Origin: Prolixibacteraceae bacterium
GTDB taxonomy: Bacteria > Bacteroidota > Bacteroidia > Bacteroidales > Prolixibacteraceae
Assembly (NCBI GenBank): GCA_023228025.1
Contig: JALOCD010000043.1
Coordinates: forward strand, 1 to 33,581
Reading direction: 5' to 3'
Length of the DNA: 33,581 bases
The translations under genes and the position numbers were made by a program. The notes under the pieces were generated by a model. The model did no database searches, was not told where the DNA came from, and worked only from the letters and a program-made list of their open reading frames with translations. This document shows, one piece after another, positions 33,015 through 33,581 of the stretch (its first letter is position 1; the number at the start of each line of letters is the position of its first letter).

Positions 33015-33581
33015 ATGAAAAGAGTAGCATCCATTCTGTTATTATTTACCATATGGTCAACGCTAACCGGGCAAACTGCCTCCAACAACAAACTAAAACT
33101 GGAAGAGTGGAAAGATGCCCGTTTCGGGATGTTCATTCACTGGGGGCCTGTTACACTCAAAGGGACCGAGATTGGCTGGTCGCGGGGCCTTGAAGTTCCC
33201 GTTGACGAGTACGATAATCTTTACAAGCAGTTCAATGCGGCTAATTTTGATGCAAACAACTGGGTCAGCGTGGCCAAAGCAGCCGGTATGAAATACATCA
33301 TCTTGACCACCAAACATCACGATGGGTTTTGCTTGTGGAATACCAGACAAACAGACTACAATATCATGCATTCCCCATTGGGACGTGATGTTGTGAAAGA
33401 ACTGTCAGAAGCCTGTAAAAAGCAGGGGATCGCTTTTGGAACCTATTATTCGACCACAGACTGGCATCATCCAGATTTTCCGTTGACCAGTCCGGGTGGA
33501 AAAATTAACAGACCCGTCTACGATCTGGATGCCTACACTACCTACCTGAAAAAACAGGTAGCCGAACTGTTGCTGAACTAT
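33015..33581 (+). CDS. GH29 alpha-L-fucosidase, N-terminal part; 3' end outside window
   Basis: An open frame of 189 codons running off the window end. The ATG at 33015 gives a signal peptide (KRVASILLLFTIWSTLTG, about 1-19). GH29 motifs are clear: RFGMFIHWGPVTL (36-48), LTTKHHDGFCLWNT (97-110; intact His101-His102), LGRDVVKELSEACKKQGIAF and YYSTTDWHHPDF (144-155), the last typical of GH29-A enzymes. The nucleophile strand lies beyond the window. It is distinct from the two paralogues and from the short GH29. It is 89 bases after UroD-like 3; that AT-rich gap (32926-33014) could hold a promoter, but I see no clear TAnnTTTG box. Confidence 0.92.
   Translation, partial: MKRVASILLLFTIWSTLTGQTASNNKLKLEEWKDARFGMFIHWGPVTLKGTEIGWSRGLEVPVDEYDNLYKQFNAANFDANNWVSVAKAAGMKYIILTTKHHDGFCLWNTRQTDYNIMHSPLGRDVVKELSEACKKQGIAFGTYYSTTDWHHPDFPLTSPGGKINRPVYDLDAYTTYLKKQVAELLLNY

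Overview
The window reads as part of a large polysaccharide utilisation locus (PUL) from a Bacteroidota member. The grounds are two SusC/SusD pairs, an ECF sigma/FecR anti-sigma pair, an exact TAnnTTTG -7 box, lipoprotein signals ending in Cys, a Por/T9SS sorting domain and many secreted glycan-active enzymes. A marine or anaerobic Marinilabiliales/Prolixibacteraceae-type organism would fit, but this is an impression. All 21 genes I support are on the + strand. I see no tRNA, rRNA, transposase or CRISPR.

Layout. 1-569: 3' end of a GH29 alpha-L-fucosidase with a discoidin-like domain. 690-2630: ECF sigma factor and FecR anti-sigma, separated by a long palindromic repeat. 2840-14094: SusC1-SusD1-SusC2-SusD2 and a DUF1735-like surface lipoprotein. 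14117-16363: a parallel beta-helix secreted protein whose in-frame T9SS sorting domain is cut off by one TAA. 16534-22141: two closely related GH29 enzymes flanking a compositionally distinct S1 sulfatase, then a third, short and AT-rich GH29. 22210-23373: a uroporphyrinogen-decarboxylase-superfamily (UroD-like) protein. 23490-26579: a Tat-exported Gfo/Idh/MocA oxidoreductase, an exported xylose-isomerase-like TIM barrel and a DUF1080 protein, the set known from 3-keto-glycoside cleavage. 26589-32925: a GPH sugar symporter, UroD-like 2, a TIM-barrel lipoprotein, RhaT and UroD-like 3. 33015-end: the 5' end of another GH29.

Working model (inference). SusC1, the only SusC with an STN domain, senses the glycan and signals through FecR to the ECF sigma factor. 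The SusCD pairs import oligosaccharides. Exported fucosidases and the sulfatase release and desulfate L-fucose-type sugars. The 3-keto module breaks glycosidic bonds resistant to ordinary hydrolases. GPH and RhaT carriers bring products into the cytoplasm. The target is probably a sulfated, fucose-rich glycan. The least explained part is three cytosolic UroD-like proteins, two of them directly behind sugar importers. They lack the HemE RQAGR motif and carry the His-x-Cys of MtaA/MtbA-type methyltransferases. A role in handling O-methylated deoxysugars is an attractive but untested idea.

The locus looks mosaic and recently rearranged: a stop before the T9SS domain, duplicated GH29 genes around a GC-rich sulfatase, a GH29 3'-end scrap in an intergenic gap, and G/C homopolymers in surface-protein genes.
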